Below are positions 25,570 to 34,079 of a stretch of 64,000 bases of DNA, in pieces. Made by a program: the position numbers and the translations under genes. The notes beneath the pieces were generated by a model. The model saw only the letters and a list, made by a program, of their open reading frames with translations. It was not told the DNA's origin and ran no database searches. The DNA is from Posidoniimonas polymericola (GTDB lineage Bacteria > Planctomycetota > Planctomycetia > Pirellulales > Lacipirellulaceae), in NCBI RefSeq assembly GCF_007859935.1, contig NZ_SJPO01000001.1:744001-808000 (forward strand), written 5' to 3'. Each line of letters starts with the position of its first letter. The first letter of the stretch is position 1.

Positions 25570-27753
25570 ATGCCCGAAGCGACCGCCAACACCGAACAGC
25601 TCGCCGAAGCCCTGCTGAGCTACTGGGGCTACGACTCGTTCCGCCCGCTGCAGCAGGAGGCGATGGAGTGCGGCATGAACGGGCGGGACAGCGTGGTGGT
25701 GCTGCCGACCGGCGGCGGCAAGTCGCTGTGCTACCAGGCGCCCGCCGCCTGCCGCGACGGCGTGGCCGTGGTGGTGTCGCCGCTGATCTCGCTGATGAAG
25801 GACCAGGTCGACGCGCTCACGGCGTGCGGCATCCCCGCCGCGGCGCTCAACAGCACCCTGACCGCCGACGAGCGGCGCGACATCACCCAGCGGCTCCGCG
25901 CCGGCGAGATCAAGCTGCTGTACGCCGCGCCCGAACGTTTGTTGCTCGACGGCACGCTCTCGTTCCTGACGCAGCTCAAGGTGTCGTTCGTCGCGATCGA
26001 CGAGGCCCACTGCATCAGCGCCTGGGGGCACGACTTCCGCCCCGAGTACCGCGGGCTGAAAGTCCTCCGCGAGGCGCTGCCGCACGTCTCGATGCACGCG
26101 TACACGGCGACCGCGTCGGAGAAGGTGCGGCAGGACATCGCGTCTCAGCTCGAGCTGCGCGACCCGGCGATGCTGGTCGGCTCGTTCGACCGGCCGAACC
26201 TGGTGTACCGCGTCCGCCGCGCGAACCAGAAGCTCAAGCAGATCACCGCCGTGGTCGACCGCCACCGCGGCGAGTCGGGCATCATCTACTGCATCAGCCG
26301 CAAGGAGGTCGAGCGGACGGCCGACGCGCTCCGCTCGCTCGGCGTGCAGGCCGCCCCGTACCACGCCGGCCTGTCGGACAAGGAGCGGCACCGCAACCAG
26401 GACGACTTCATCGAGGACCGCGTGCAGGTGGTGGTCGCCACGGTGGCCTTCGGCATGGGCATCGACAAGCCGGACGTCCGCTTTGTTGCGCACGCGGGGT
26501 TGCCCAAATCAATCGAACACTACCAGCAGGAGAGCGGCCGCGCGGGCCGCGACGGGCTCAAGTCGGAGTGCCTGCTGCTGTTCAGCCCCGGCGACGCCAG
26601 CACCTGGCGGCGGATGCTCGCCTCGTCGGACGACCAGCAGGCGTTCACCGCCGCGATGCGGTCGGTCGACCAGATGTGCGACTACGCCAACAGCGTCACG
26701 TGCCGGCACAAGTCGCTGGTCGAGTTCTTCGGCCAGGACTACGAGAAGCCGAACTGCGGCGCGTGCGATGTGTGCCTCGCCGAGTTGGAGACCGTCGACG
26801 AGCCGCTGGTCCTCGCGCAGAAGATCGTCAGCTGCGTCGCGCGGCTCGAGCAGCGCTTCGGCGGCGACTACACGTCGAAGGTGCTGGCCGGCTCGTCCGA
26901 GGCGCGGATCCTCAACGCCGGGCACGACCGCCTCAGCACCTACGGCCTGCTCAAAGAATTCAAGCCGCCGGTGATCCGCGACTGGATCGAGCAGCTCGTC
27001 GGCCAGGGCTACCTCCGCAAGGAGGGCGAATTCGACGTGCTCCAGATTAGCGAGACCGGCCTCGGGCTCCTCAAGGGCGACGCCGAGCCGCGGCTGCTGA
27101 GTCCCTCGGCGCCCGCCGCGCGGCAGAAGAAGAAGTCGGCCGACGACGACTGGGAAGGGGTCGACCGCCCGCTGTTCGAGAAGCTCCGCACGCTCCGCGG
27201 CGAGCAGGCCGCCGAGCGCGGCGTGCCGGCCTACATCGTGTTCGGCGACACCGCGCTAAGAGACATGGCCCGCGTCCGCCCCACCTCGCTCGACGCGTTC
27301 TCCAACGTCAAGGGCGTCGGCGCCAAGAAGCTCGAGGACTTCGGCAAGCTGTTCGTCGACGCCATCGCCGACTACTGCCAGGCGAACAACGTCGAGCCCG
27401 GCGACCCCGCGCCGACAGTCGCCGCCCGCCTGGCGGCGTCCGACGAAGAGGGCCCCTCGCTCCCCGCCGTGGCCGCCTTCCGCCACTTCCGCGATGGCCT
27501 CAGCATCGACGAGACCGCCGCCCAGCTCGCCAAGGCCAAGTCGACCGTGGTCGGCTACCTCAACCAGTACCTCCAGCACGAGCAGGTCACCGACCCCAGC
27601 CCGTGGGTCGACCGCGCCGAGGCCCGCCAGATCGAGGACGCCATCGAGCAAGTCGGCGTCGGCCGCCTGAAGCCGATCTACGAGCAGCTCGGCGGTAAGG
27701 TCGGGTACGATGAGATCAGGATTGTGGCGACTTGTGTTGGGAACCGGGGGTAG
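25570..27753 (+). CDS. recQ: ATP-dependent DNA helicase RecQ
   Basis: The 727-residue product has Walker A LPTGGGKSLC (K51), the DEAH box AIDEAHCISAWGHDFRPEYR, the motif VI region QESGRAGRDGLKSECLL, a RecQ zinc module (CDYANSVTCRHK...CGACDVC), a winged-helix RQC part, an HRDC domain (GVPAYIVFGDTALRDMARVR) and a C-terminal helix-turn-helix region (SIDETAAQLAKAKSTVVGYL). It unwinds 3'-5' DNA during recombination repair. ATG 25570 was chosen because the open frame upstream is repeat-derived. It is somewhat longer than E. coli RecQ (609) because of the extra C-terminal HTH. Confidence 0.96.
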   Translation: MPEATANTEQLAEALLSYWGYDSFRPLQQEAMECGMNGRDSVVVLPTGGGKSLCYQAPAACRDGVAVVVSPLISLMKDQVDALTACGIPAAALNSTLTADERRDITQRLRAGEIKLLYAAPERLLLDGTLSFLTQLKVSFVAIDEAHCISAWGHDFRPEYRGLKVLREALPHVSMHAYTATASEKVRQDIASQLELRDPAMLVGSFDRPNLVYRVRRANQKLKQITAVVDRHRGESGIIYCISRKEVERTADALRSLGVQAAPYHAGLSDKERHRNQDDFIEDRVQVVVATVAFGMGIDKPDVRFVAHAGLPKSIEHYQQESGRAGRDGLKSECLLLFSPGDASTWRRMLASSDDQQAFTAAMRSVDQMCDYANSVTCRHKSLVEFFGQDYEKPNCGACDVCLAELETVDEPLVLAQKIVSCVARLEQRFGGDYTSKVLAGSSEARILNAGHDRLSTYGLLKEFKPPVIRDWIEQLVGQGYLRKEGEFDVLQISETGLGLLKGDAEPRLLSPSAPAARQKKKSADDDWEGVDRPLFEKLRTLRGEQAAERGVPAYIVFGDTALRDMARVRPTSLDAFSNVKGVGAKKLEDFGKLFVDAIADYCQANNVEPGDPAPTVAARLAASDEEGPSLPAVAAFRHFRDGLSIDETAAQLAKAKSTVVGYLNQYLQHEQVTDPSPWVDRAEARQIEDAIEQVGVGRLKPIYEQLGGKVGYDEIRIVATCVGNRG

Positions 27754-27784
27754 ATAGCCGTTAAATTTTGGGTCTCGTATTCTT

Positions 27785-28177
27785 ATGAGTAGTATCGCTA
27801 AGCGTCCCGATCTAACGGCAACTCACAAAGAGATTGTTCAGTATGCGCGGGAGTGGGTTTGCTATGCAGCATCGCATGGACTGAACGCCGCCCTTAATCT
27901 CCTCGACCGTAGAGACAGTGAACCCCCGTGGAGCGAGGAGTTCGTCGGCACCCTCTCTGAGAATCATTTCGGAGACGGAGCGAAAGGCGTGATCTCTGAT
28001 CCGAGCGGTCATGGCGACTTGCGCGTAGAAGCTTACGAATTCAATGATGGATCTGGTTTCGCTGTCGACCACGACTTGGCGATGAACGGAAAACGTTCCG
28101 ACTTTACCGCTCAGTTCGAGTTCATTAAGTCGAATTCCGGCTTCCAGATCTATCTCACGGACATTCACGTGCTATAG
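27785..28177 (+). CDS. Hypothetical protein with atypical composition
   Basis: The 130-residue product starts MSSIAKRPDLTATHKEIVQY. It is acidic and soluble, with a central PWSEEFVGTLSENHFGDGAK and a C-terminal strand-rich half. Codon use is visibly more AT-rich than in recQ directly upstream (30 bp gap), and a repeat element begins 54 bp after its stop. That combination suggests recent acquisition. The family was not recognised with confidence; it may belong to one of the small DUFs found next to immunity-type proteins. Confidence 0.65.
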   Translation: MSSIAKRPDLTATHKEIVQYAREWVCYAASHGLNAALNLLDRRDSEPPWSEEFVGTLSENHFGDGAKGVISDPSGHGDLRVEAYEFNDGSGFAVDHDLAMNGKRSDFTAQFEFIKSNSGFQIYLTDIHVL

Positions 28178-28230
28178 CGGCCCCACGGATTGGCAGATCC
28201 TTAGAGTGGAGTCGCGAAGCAACGCGCTTG

Positions 28231-28409
28231 TCCCCCTCCCCGGCAGGGGGAGGGGCTAGGGGAGGGGGCTGAGTTTTCCGTTAGTAAGTGTCTTCCTGTA
28301 CTATCCCTGTCCGCGGACGCTCGTCAGGAATGCGACATCTAGGTTTGCGACCCGACCCCCTCCCTTAATCCCTCCCCCCGTGGGGGAGGGAGATTGTGCT
28401 GCGCGGCAT
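28231..28409. repeat. C/G-rich composite palindromic element, copy D (full length)
   Basis: TCCCCCTCCCCGGCAGGGGG then AGGGGCTAGGGGAGGGGG on the left; a middle with CCGTTAGTAAGTGTC, CTTCCTGTACT and TGTCCGCGGACGCTCGTCAG; on the right CGACCCCCTCCCTTAATCCC followed by TCCCCCCGTGGGGGAGGGAG and TGCGCGGCAT. The middle is nearly the same as in copy E (31396). Confidence 0.88.
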
Positions 28410-28437
28410 AGGCGGGAATGAGACAGGCGCTACCTGT

Positions 28438-28569
28438 CTACAGCCACCACTTCGTGATCGCGATGATCGCTGCGATGCCAATCGCAATCAGCACCACGTG
28501 GCCGAAGCAGCCCGGGCCTTCGGAAAAATTAAATCGTAAGCCGCTGACTCCGAAGAAGCCGTTGTCCAT
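28438..28569 (-). CDS. Possible 43-residue single-pass membrane peptide
   Basis: An ATG at 28569 opens a 43-codon frame reading MDNGFFGVSGLRFNFSEGPG, then CFGHVVLIAIGIAAIIAITK and WWL before TAG. The second half is a clean membrane helix with a Lys-Trp-Trp border, a pattern seldom produced by chance. No Shine-Dalgarno sequence is visible, which is common in this group. It starts 33 bp after the fucosidase stop and may share its transcript. Family unknown. Confidence 0.4.
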   Translation of the reverse strand: MDNGFFGVSGLRFNFSEGPGCFGHVVLIAIGIAAIIAITKWWL

Positions 28570-28602
28570 GTTGCTTGCGAGGAGGAGGATCGGGGGCAAG
28601 AC

Positions 28603-30081
28603 TCACTTCTCGACCGTCAGCTTGTAGACAACCGCCAGCTCATTCGGCGCCGCCTCCGGCGCGGTCACGCTAACGCCGTCGTCGGTTTGCTCGAAGGCGA
28701 TCTTAGCGTCGGAGCCGAGCAACTCGACGCCGGTCACTCTGGACCCGTCGCCGGCGAAGCCCTCGAGCAGCGTCTTCGCCCCGGCGCCGGGCCAGCCGAG
28801 CACCAGGGCGTACACAACATCGCCGTGCTGCGTGTAGCGGACGTCCTGGGCGGTGTAGCCCTGGTCGAGGGCGATGCCGCCGAAGTGGCCCTTGCCGGCC
28901 GTGGTGGGGCCGTGGCCGTAGGTTGTGAACGGGCGGGTGCTGTAGATCGCCTCGCCGTATTGGCCGAGCCACTCACCTAGTTCGAGCAGCACCTTGCGCT
29001 GGTCGTCGGGGATCACGCCGTCGGCTGTGGGCGACACGTTCAACAGCAGCTGGCCGTTCTTGCTGACGATGTCGATCAGGCTGTGCAGCACGACGCGCGT
29101 CGGCTTGACCCGCAGGTTGTCCGTGTAGCACCAGCTGCCGAGGCTGATGGTGTCGTCGGTGAGCCAGGTGAAGTCGGTCTGCTTGTCCATGCCCCCCTTC
29201 TCGAGGTCCAGCACGCAGACGTCCTGCGGCATGTCTTCTTGCTTGTAGGTGACCAGCACCTGCTGGCCGTGCTCGGCGGCGTGGTTGAAGTAGTAGGCGA
29301 GGAACTCCTGCCGCTGCTCTTCGGGGATCTCGTCAAGCCAGCTGTCGAACCAGATCAGGTCGGGGCTGTAGTTGTCGATTACCTCGGTCAGCTTGCCGAG
29401 CCACAGGTCGAGGAACTTGTCGCGCGGCATGTAGCCGTACAAGAACGCCCGATCGGGGTCCTCGAGCACGCTGGGGAAGTTCCGCTTGGCGCCGTCGTAG
29501 TGGCCGGTCCAGCTGCCCGGGTCGCCGGCCTTCTTCTGCCACAGGTTGTTGCGGGCGTGGTGGAACGTGGCGACCACCTTCATGCCGCGGCTGCGGGCGG
29601 CGGCGGCGACCTGGCCCATGATGTCGCGGTGCGGGCCGCGGTCGGCGGCGTTCCAGGGGGTGAGTTCGCTGTCCCACATCGCGAAGCCATCGTGGTGCTC
29701 GGCCACCGGGCCGACAAACTTGGCTCCGGCCTGCTCGAACAGCTCGACCCACGCGTCGGCGTCGAAGTGCTCGGCCGTGAAGTCGTCGACAAACTTGTCG
29801 TACGGGTAGTCGGTGGGCTCGCCGTACTTGTCCCGGTGGCGCCGGTAGACGTCAGTGTCCGTGAGGTGCATGTTGCGCGGGTACCACTCGTTGCTGTACG
29901 CGGGGACGCTGTACACGCCCCAGTGGAAGTAGACGCCGAACTTGGCGTCGCGGAACCACTCGGGCGCCGGGGTGTGCCGCCGCAGCGACTCCCAGGTCGG
30001 TTCGTACTTCTCCTCGGCGAGCGACACGCCCGTCGAGCAGGTAAGCAGCAGCGTGAGGGCGATCGATGCTAGCAGTTTCAC
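28603..30081 (-). CDS. Exported GH29 alpha-L-fucosidase
   Basis: From GTG 30081 the 492-residue product begins with a signal peptide (KLLASIALTLLLTCSTGVSL, cut near SLAEE). GH29 landmarks are WFRDAKFGVYFHWGVYSVPA, VGPVAEHHDGFAMWDS, VATFHHARNN and PDLIWFDSWLDE, the Asp at 246 being the expected nucleophile, then GQLLLNVSPTADGVIP. It removes terminal L-fucose from algal or host glycans, fitting a marine polysaccharide degrader. The frame is open to 30240, but the signal peptide fixes the GTG. No sulfatase or transporter is adjacent. Confidence 0.93.
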   Translation of the reverse strand: MKLLASIALTLLLTCSTGVSLAEEKYEPTWESLRRHTPAPEWFRDAKFGVYFHWGVYSVPAYSNEWYPRNMHLTDTDVYRRHRDKYGEPTDYPYDKFVDDFTAEHFDADAWVELFEQAGAKFVGPVAEHHDGFAMWDSELTPWNAADRGPHRDIMGQVAAAARSRGMKVVATFHHARNNLWQKKAGDPGSWTGHYDGAKRNFPSVLEDPDRAFLYGYMPRDKFLDLWLGKLTEVIDNYSPDLIWFDSWLDEIPEEQRQEFLAYYFNHAAEHGQQVLVTYKQEDMPQDVCVLDLEKGGMDKQTDFTWLTDDTISLGSWCYTDNLRVKPTRVVLHSLIDIVSKNGQLLLNVSPTADGVIPDDQRKVLLELGEWLGQYGEAIYSTRPFTTYGHGPTTAGKGHFGGIALDQGYTAQDVRYTQHGDVVYALVLGWPGAGAKTLLEGFAGDGSRVTGVELLGSDAKIAFEQTDDGVSVTAPEAAPNELAVVYKLTVEK

Positions 30082-30296
30082 GGCGGAACTCCGGTGATGA
30101 TGAGACTTGGCGCCGGCGTCTGGGCCGGGGCGTCCCCCATGATAGCTGGCTTGCCGAGTCCGTGCTTGCACTTCCCCAGCGGTGGGGTGCGCCGCGGCAA
30201 TCGCCAGCCCGCGGAGAGTTTCGTTGGCTAGCACCGGCAAGGTTTACCGATACCCAACACGCGAGCGTGCAACGCAACTCTCGGAGTCCGGTTCAC

Positions 30297-31331
30297 GTGT
30301 TCAAGCAAATCTCAGCCGCCGTGCTGTGCACACTGGCGACCGCTGCGCCTGGCCACGCTCAAGAATTAGAGTCGCCGCTGCGGTTTCCGCTGTCCGCGTA
30401 CGGGCAGACCGAGTTGGATACGCAGCCCGCGGCCGACGCAGTCGCCTACACGCAGTACGACGAGCGGCTGACGCCGGTCTCTCTGCTGCAGGAGTCGTGC
30501 GGCTGCGGCGTCGAATGTGGTGACAGCTGCGCAGGCGGCCGCGACAGCTGCGTCGACTGGGTGCTGCCGCGGTCCAACCTGCCGCTCCCACTGCTGAAAG
30601 GGATGGCGGAGAAGTCGGGGACCACGCTGCCGCTGCCGTTGGGCACCAGCTTCATCTGGACGGAGATCGATCGCAACGTCGCGGTGAGCGACGTGCGGCT
30701 CGGGCTGGGCAGCAACCCGCTGACTTCGGTCGATCGGGTCGCGGTGCCGGAGACGACCTTCCACGCTTCATCGAAGATCGCGCGGATCGACCTGTGGGTG
30801 CTGCCGTGCGTGAACCTGTACGGAATCGTCGGGCACACCCGCACCACGGGCAACGTCGCGGTGACGGTCGACAACTTCCCGCTCCCGTCGTCACCTCAAG
30901 CGGTGCTGAACGTGCCGGTTGAGCTCGAGGGCACGACTGCCGGATGGGGGTGCACCTCTGGCATCGGCGGGAAGGACTGGTTTGCGATGCTCGACATCAA
31001 CAAGACCTGGACCGACTTCTCAAAGCTCGACTCGTCGCTGACGGCGCTGGTGATCACACCGCGGGTAGGGCTGGTCGTCGATCGGCCGCTGTTCAAGGGC
31101 GAGGTGCACATCGGCGCCATGTGGCAGGACACCGCCCAGACGGTCGAGCTGACGGTCGACCACCCTTTGCTCGGCAACGGCCTTCACGTGCAGGTCGACC
31201 AGTTCGAGCCGAACCCCTGGAACTTCTTGGTCGGCGGCCTCTGGGCCCTCGACGAGCGGCTGCAGGTGATGGTCGAGGGCGGCATGGGCGGCCGCAGCTA
31301 CGTCGTGTCGGGCGTGACGGTGCGGTACTAG
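30297..31331 (+). CDS. Exported beta-strand-rich, probably outer-membrane, protein
   Basis: From GTG 30297 the 344-residue product has a signal peptide (FKQISAAVLCTLATAAPGHA, cut before QELES), a Cys-rich patch SCGCGVECGDSCAGGRDSC at about residues 67-85, and then strand-like stretches with alternating residues (ARIDLWVLPCVNLYGIVGHT, ALVITPRVGLVVDRP, RSYVVSGVTVRY). The aromatic C-terminus (Tyr) and pattern fit an outer-membrane barrel. It is divergent from the fucosidase with a 215-bp shared upstream region. Family not identified. Confidence 0.75.
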   Translation: MFKQISAAVLCTLATAAPGHAQELESPLRFPLSAYGQTELDTQPAADAVAYTQYDERLTPVSLLQESCGCGVECGDSCAGGRDSCVDWVLPRSNLPLPLLKGMAEKSGTTLPLPLGTSFIWTEIDRNVAVSDVRLGLGSNPLTSVDRVAVPETTFHASSKIARIDLWVLPCVNLYGIVGHTRTTGNVAVTVDNFPLPSSPQAVLNVPVELEGTTAGWGCTSGIGGKDWFAMLDINKTWTDFSKLDSSLTALVITPRVGLVVDRPLFKGEVHIGAMWQDTAQTVELTVDHPLLGNGLHVQVDQFEPNPWNFLVGGLWALDERLQVMVEGGMGGRSYVVSGVTVRY

Positions 31332-31340
31332 CCGCCTGGA

Positions 31341-31365
31341 GTGGGCCGCCAGGCCCCATTTTCTT
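31341..31365 (+). terminator. Weak intrinsic terminator
   Basis: TGGGCC-GCCA-GGCCCCATTTTCTT follows the stop codon of the 30297-31331 gene by 10 bp. The stem is short (5-6 bp) and the T-run is interrupted. Confidence 0.45.
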
Positions 31366-31395
31366 CTAGGCACGCTGCGCTAGCCGCGCGCGTAT

Positions 31396-31601
31396 TCCCC
31401 TCCCCTGCAGGGGGAGGGGCTAGGGGAGGGGGCAGAGTTTCCCGTTAGTAAGCGTCTACCTGTGCCATTCCTGTCCGCGGGCGCTCGTTAGGAATGCGAC
31501 ATCGCCGTTTGCAGCCCGACCCCCTCCCTCCGAGTCGCCTCGAATGCGGCCCCCCCCGCGGGGGAGGGAAATTTCGGCGCGCCGCTGCGCGGCATTGCTC
31601 T
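31396..31601. repeat. C/G-rich composite palindromic element, copy E (full length)
   Basis: TTCCCCTCCCCTGCAGGGGG and AGGGGCTAGGGGAGGGGGCA on the left; a middle with CCCGTTAGTAAGCGTC and TCCTGTCCGCGGGCGCTCGT as in copy D; on the right CGACCCCCTCCCTCCGAG, a tract of eight Cs, CGCGGGGGAGGGA and GCCGCTGCGCGGCATTGCTC. Its right edge reaches the stop codon of the EndoIII-like gene. Confidence 0.88.
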
Positions 31602-32280
31602 ATGGCGTTTCCCGCAGCCCACGCTCCGGCAGCAAGCACTCCAGCGGGCACCCCGCGCACTGCGGCTTCGGTCGGCAGTGGCGTTTGCCGAGTTCGACCA
31701 AGAGCGCGTGGTACTCGTTGAACAGCGTCGCGTCGCGGGGCAGGGCGGCCTCGAACTGCTGCTGGAGCTTGGCGTAGCTGTCGCGTTTGTCGGCCCAGCC
31801 GTGCCGCTCGAGCGCCCGGCGGGTGTAGGCGTCGATGACGAAACTGGGGTGGCCGGCGGCGTATAGCACGATGCAGTCGGCGGTCTCCGGTCCGACGCCG
31901 TGCAGCGCTAGCAGCTCGCGGCGCAGCTGGTCCTGCGGCGTCTTGGCCAGCGACTCGATCTGGCCGCCGTGCTGTTCTACTAGGTAGGCCAGCACTGAGC
32001 GCAGCCGCTTCTCCTTGACCCGGAACACGCCGGCCGGGCGGATCAGCTCGCTCAGCTCCCCCGCGGGCAGCGCGAGCAGGTAGTGCGGGTCGAGCCGGCC
32101 CTGGCGGTGGATGTTCTCGATCGCGCTGACGACGTTCTCCCAGCGGGTGTTCTGCACCAGCACCGCGCCGACGATCACCTCAAACGGCGTCTCCGCCGGC
32201 CACCAGTGCTGCGGCCCGTACGCCGCGCGCAGGCGGTCGTAGATCTCGAGGGCCGGGAACGGTGGTGGTTGCTTCGCCAT
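31600..32280 (-). CDS. EndoIII/MagIII-type HhH-GPD DNA glycosylase
   Basis: The 226-residue product has the helix-hairpin-helix LLALHGVGPETADCIVLYAA followed by FVIDAYTRRALERHGW, where the Asp is the catalytic residue. VGAVLVQNTRWENVVSAIEN lies near the N-terminus. The C-terminal cysteines HCRPKPQCAGCPLEC give CX5CX2CX3C, a shortened form of the usual CX6CX2CX5C [4Fe-4S] loop. The LVQNTxWxNV and FVIDxYTRR motifs are those of the EndoIII-related 3-methyladenine/mismatch glycosylase branch. Base-excision repair is expected and the exact lesion is unknown. The stop codon sits at the edge of repeat copy E. Confidence 0.87.
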   Translation of the reverse strand: MAKQPPPFPALEIYDRLRAAYGPQHWWPAETPFEVIVGAVLVQNTRWENVVSAIENIHRQGRLDPHYLLALPAGELSELIRPAGVFRVKEKRLRSVLAYLVEQHGGQIESLAKTPQDQLRRELLALHGVGPETADCIVLYAAGHPSFVIDAYTRRALERHGWADKRDSYAKLQQQFEAALPRDATLFNEYHALLVELGKRHCRPKPQCAGCPLECLLPERGLRETP

Positions 32281-32304
32281 CGGATGTTCATCTCGCCACA
32301 GCCA

Positions 32305-32332
32305 GGAGCCCCGAGCGTCAGCTCGGGGAGCC
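32305..32332. repeat. Short palindrome, CCCCGAGC-GTCA-GCTCGGGG
   Basis: A perfect 8-bp stem with a GTCA loop in GGAGCCCCGAGCGTCAGCTC, then GGGGAGCC. It has no T-run. It lies between the divergent glycosylase and reductase genes and resembles other dispersed palindromes of the window. Confidence 0.5.
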
Positions 32333-32473
32333 GAATGCTAGTACAAACGCTGCTAGCACCACTGCCGCATTGTTATGGACCCGTTGCCCAGCTTGTTGAA
32401 TAATGCCCCACTTGCCAATGCTATCTTTGGTCGCCGGGCTACCACCGGTGGCCGCGAGGGTATCCGGGGACGC

Positions 32474-33742
32474 ATGGACGCTTCCTTCAATCCGCTGCTG
32501 TTTGTCGCTGGGGCAGGCGCGTGCGCGTTGGTCTTGGTCGGCGGCGGCGGAACGGCCCTCTCGCTGCTGCGTCGCCGCACCGGCATCCGCTCCCGGCGTC
32601 GGCAGAGCCACGAGGCGTTCCTCGAGCAGGTCGAACGCACCGCCGAACGCGCCCGGGCGAAGCTCAACCGCTCGCTCGCGTGGGAGGGCGCCAGACCGCT
32701 ACGCGTCGCCGCGGTGGTCGACGAGTGCGACGACGTGAAGTCGTTTTACTTTGCGTCGACCGACGGGCGGCCGCTGCCGCCGTTCCTGCCGGGCCAGTAC
32801 CTCACGCTCCACGTGCCGTGCGCCGCCGGCGGCAAGCAGGTAGTGCGGTGCTACTCGCTCTCCGACCGACCCCGCGAAGAATACTACCGCTGCACGATCA
32901 AACGCCAAGGCCCGCCCGGCGACCAGCCCGAGCTGCCGCCGGGGATCGGCAGCAACTTCCTGCACGACCACGTGCACACCGACGACGTCCTGCCGTGCGA
33001 GGCGCCCCGCGGGCCGTTCTACCTCGCCGCTCAGGGGGACGAGCCGGTGGTGCTGATCGGCGGTGGCATTGGGCTGACGCCGATGGTCAGCATGGCGAAC
33101 ACGCTCGCCCAGACCAACCCGACCCGGCGGGTCTACCTGTTCGCCGGCGTCCGCAACCGCGGCGAGTTCCCCTTCCGCGACCACCTGCGGTCGTTGGCCG
33201 AATCGCTGCCCGATTTCAAGCTGTTCTCGGTCTTCTCCCGGCCGACCAGCCAGGACGCCGACCACAAGGACTTTGACCACCACGGCCGGATCACGGTCGA
33301 CTACCTGCGGACGGTGCTCCCGTCTTGCAACTTCCCGTTCTACTTGTGCGGCCCGCCGGCGCTGATGCAGTCGCTCGTGCCGGGGCTGCTGGAGTGGGGC
33401 GTGCCCGACGATCAGATCCACTTCGAGGCCTTCGGCCCGGCCAGCGTGCGGCTGCCGAGCGACCGCAACCCGGCCGCCGAGGCGATCGGCGAGCCGGTCC
33501 GCTTCGAGCGCCAGGGCAAGGAATTTGTCTGGGAGGCCGGCGATGACTCGCTGCTGGACGTCGCGGTCAAGCACGGCGTGCCGGTCGAGTCGGGCTGCCG
33601 CGCCGGCAACTGCGGCCAGTGCGCCCTGAAGGTGCTGGCTGGCAAGGTCGCCACGCTCCGGACTCCGGGCGCCACGCCCCCCGACGGCCACTGCCTGGCC
33701 TGCGTCAGCGTGCCCGATGGGCCGCTGGTGGTGGACGCTTAG
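32474..33742 (+). CDS. Membrane-anchored FAD/NAD(P)H reductase with C-terminal [2Fe-2S] ferredoxin domain
   Basis: The 422-residue product has an N-terminal membrane helix (about residues 5-27) and a basic stop-transfer. The FAD domain has FLPGQYLTLHV and RCYSLSDRP (RxYS at 125-128). The NAD domain has GGGIGLTPMVSM (about 196) and FYLCGPPALMQSLV. A plant-type ferredoxin part has C375, C380 and C383 in SGCRAGNCGQCAL plus HCLAC near 407. It should oxidise NAD(P)H in the cytoplasm and pass electrons singly to the downstream Fe-S and heme proteins. An in-frame ATG at 32375 is possible, but the helix-proximal ATG 32474 is preferred. It is the first gene of the redox block. Confidence 0.88.
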   Translation: MDASFNPLLFVAGAGACALVLVGGGGTALSLLRRRTGIRSRRRQSHEAFLEQVERTAERARAKLNRSLAWEGARPLRVAAVVDECDDVKSFYFASTDGRPLPPFLPGQYLTLHVPCAAGGKQVVRCYSLSDRPREEYYRCTIKRQGPPGDQPELPPGIGSNFLHDHVHTDDVLPCEAPRGPFYLAAQGDEPVVLIGGGIGLTPMVSMANTLAQTNPTRRVYLFAGVRNRGEFPFRDHLRSLAESLPDFKLFSVFSRPTSQDADHKDFDHHGRITVDYLRTVLPSCNFPFYLCGPPALMQSLVPGLLEWGVPDDQIHFEAFGPASVRLPSDRNPAAEAIGEPVRFERQGKEFVWEAGDDSLLDVAVKHGVPVESGCRAGNCGQCALKVLAGKVATLRTPGATPPDGHCLACVSVPDGPLVVDA

Positions 33743-33800
33743 CAACGAAATGCAACGAATGACGCGAAACGAACGATACAGCTTGCCATCCGCATCGCCC

Positions 33801-33826
33801 GTAGCCCCCGGCTCTGCCGGGGGATT
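33801..33826. repeat. Palindromic repeat family 2, single arm
   Basis: GTAGCCCCCGGCTCTGCCGG plus GGGATT matches one arm of the elements at 12996-13076 and 40041-40120. The inverted second arm is missing. Confidence 0.75.
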
Positions 33827-33848
33827 GCCTGCATTGGGAACAGAAGAA

Positions 33849-33936
33849 CAGGAAATGGGGACTGGCTCGCGACCGTCCTGGCGGCAGATTGTCTTGCCTC
33901 CTACCCGACTGGGTCGCGTGCCTGTCCCCTTTTCCT
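33849..33936. repeat. REP-like imperfect palindrome, copy 3 (first of a pair)
   Basis: CAGGAAATGGGGACTGGCTC (followed by GCGACC) is mirrored by GGGTCGCGTGCCTGTCCCCT followed by TTTCCTG. It has the same core as the 4.7-4.9 kb elements and faces copy 4. Confidence 0.72.
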
Positions 33937-33970
33937 GCGGACCACCTGGGCGATGCGCCGCGACTCACTC

Positions 33971-34059
33971 ACACGAGAAAAGGGGACAGGCACGTCGCCT
34001 TCACAATCCAGTGCAGTTCCCACCGTTTCAGGGCGACGAGCCAGTCCCCGTTTTTCGTG
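33971..34059. repeat. REP-like imperfect palindrome, copy 4 (inverted partner)
   Basis: CACGAGAAAAGGGGACAGGC (then ACGTCGCC) is mirrored by GGGCGACGAGCCAGTCCCCG followed by TTTTTCGTG. It ends 20 bp before the proposed TTG start of the tetraheme cytochrome, so it occupies the leader of that gene and could affect its expression. Confidence 0.72.
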
Positions 34060-34079
34060 ACGCCGCCTTATCCCCGCGT

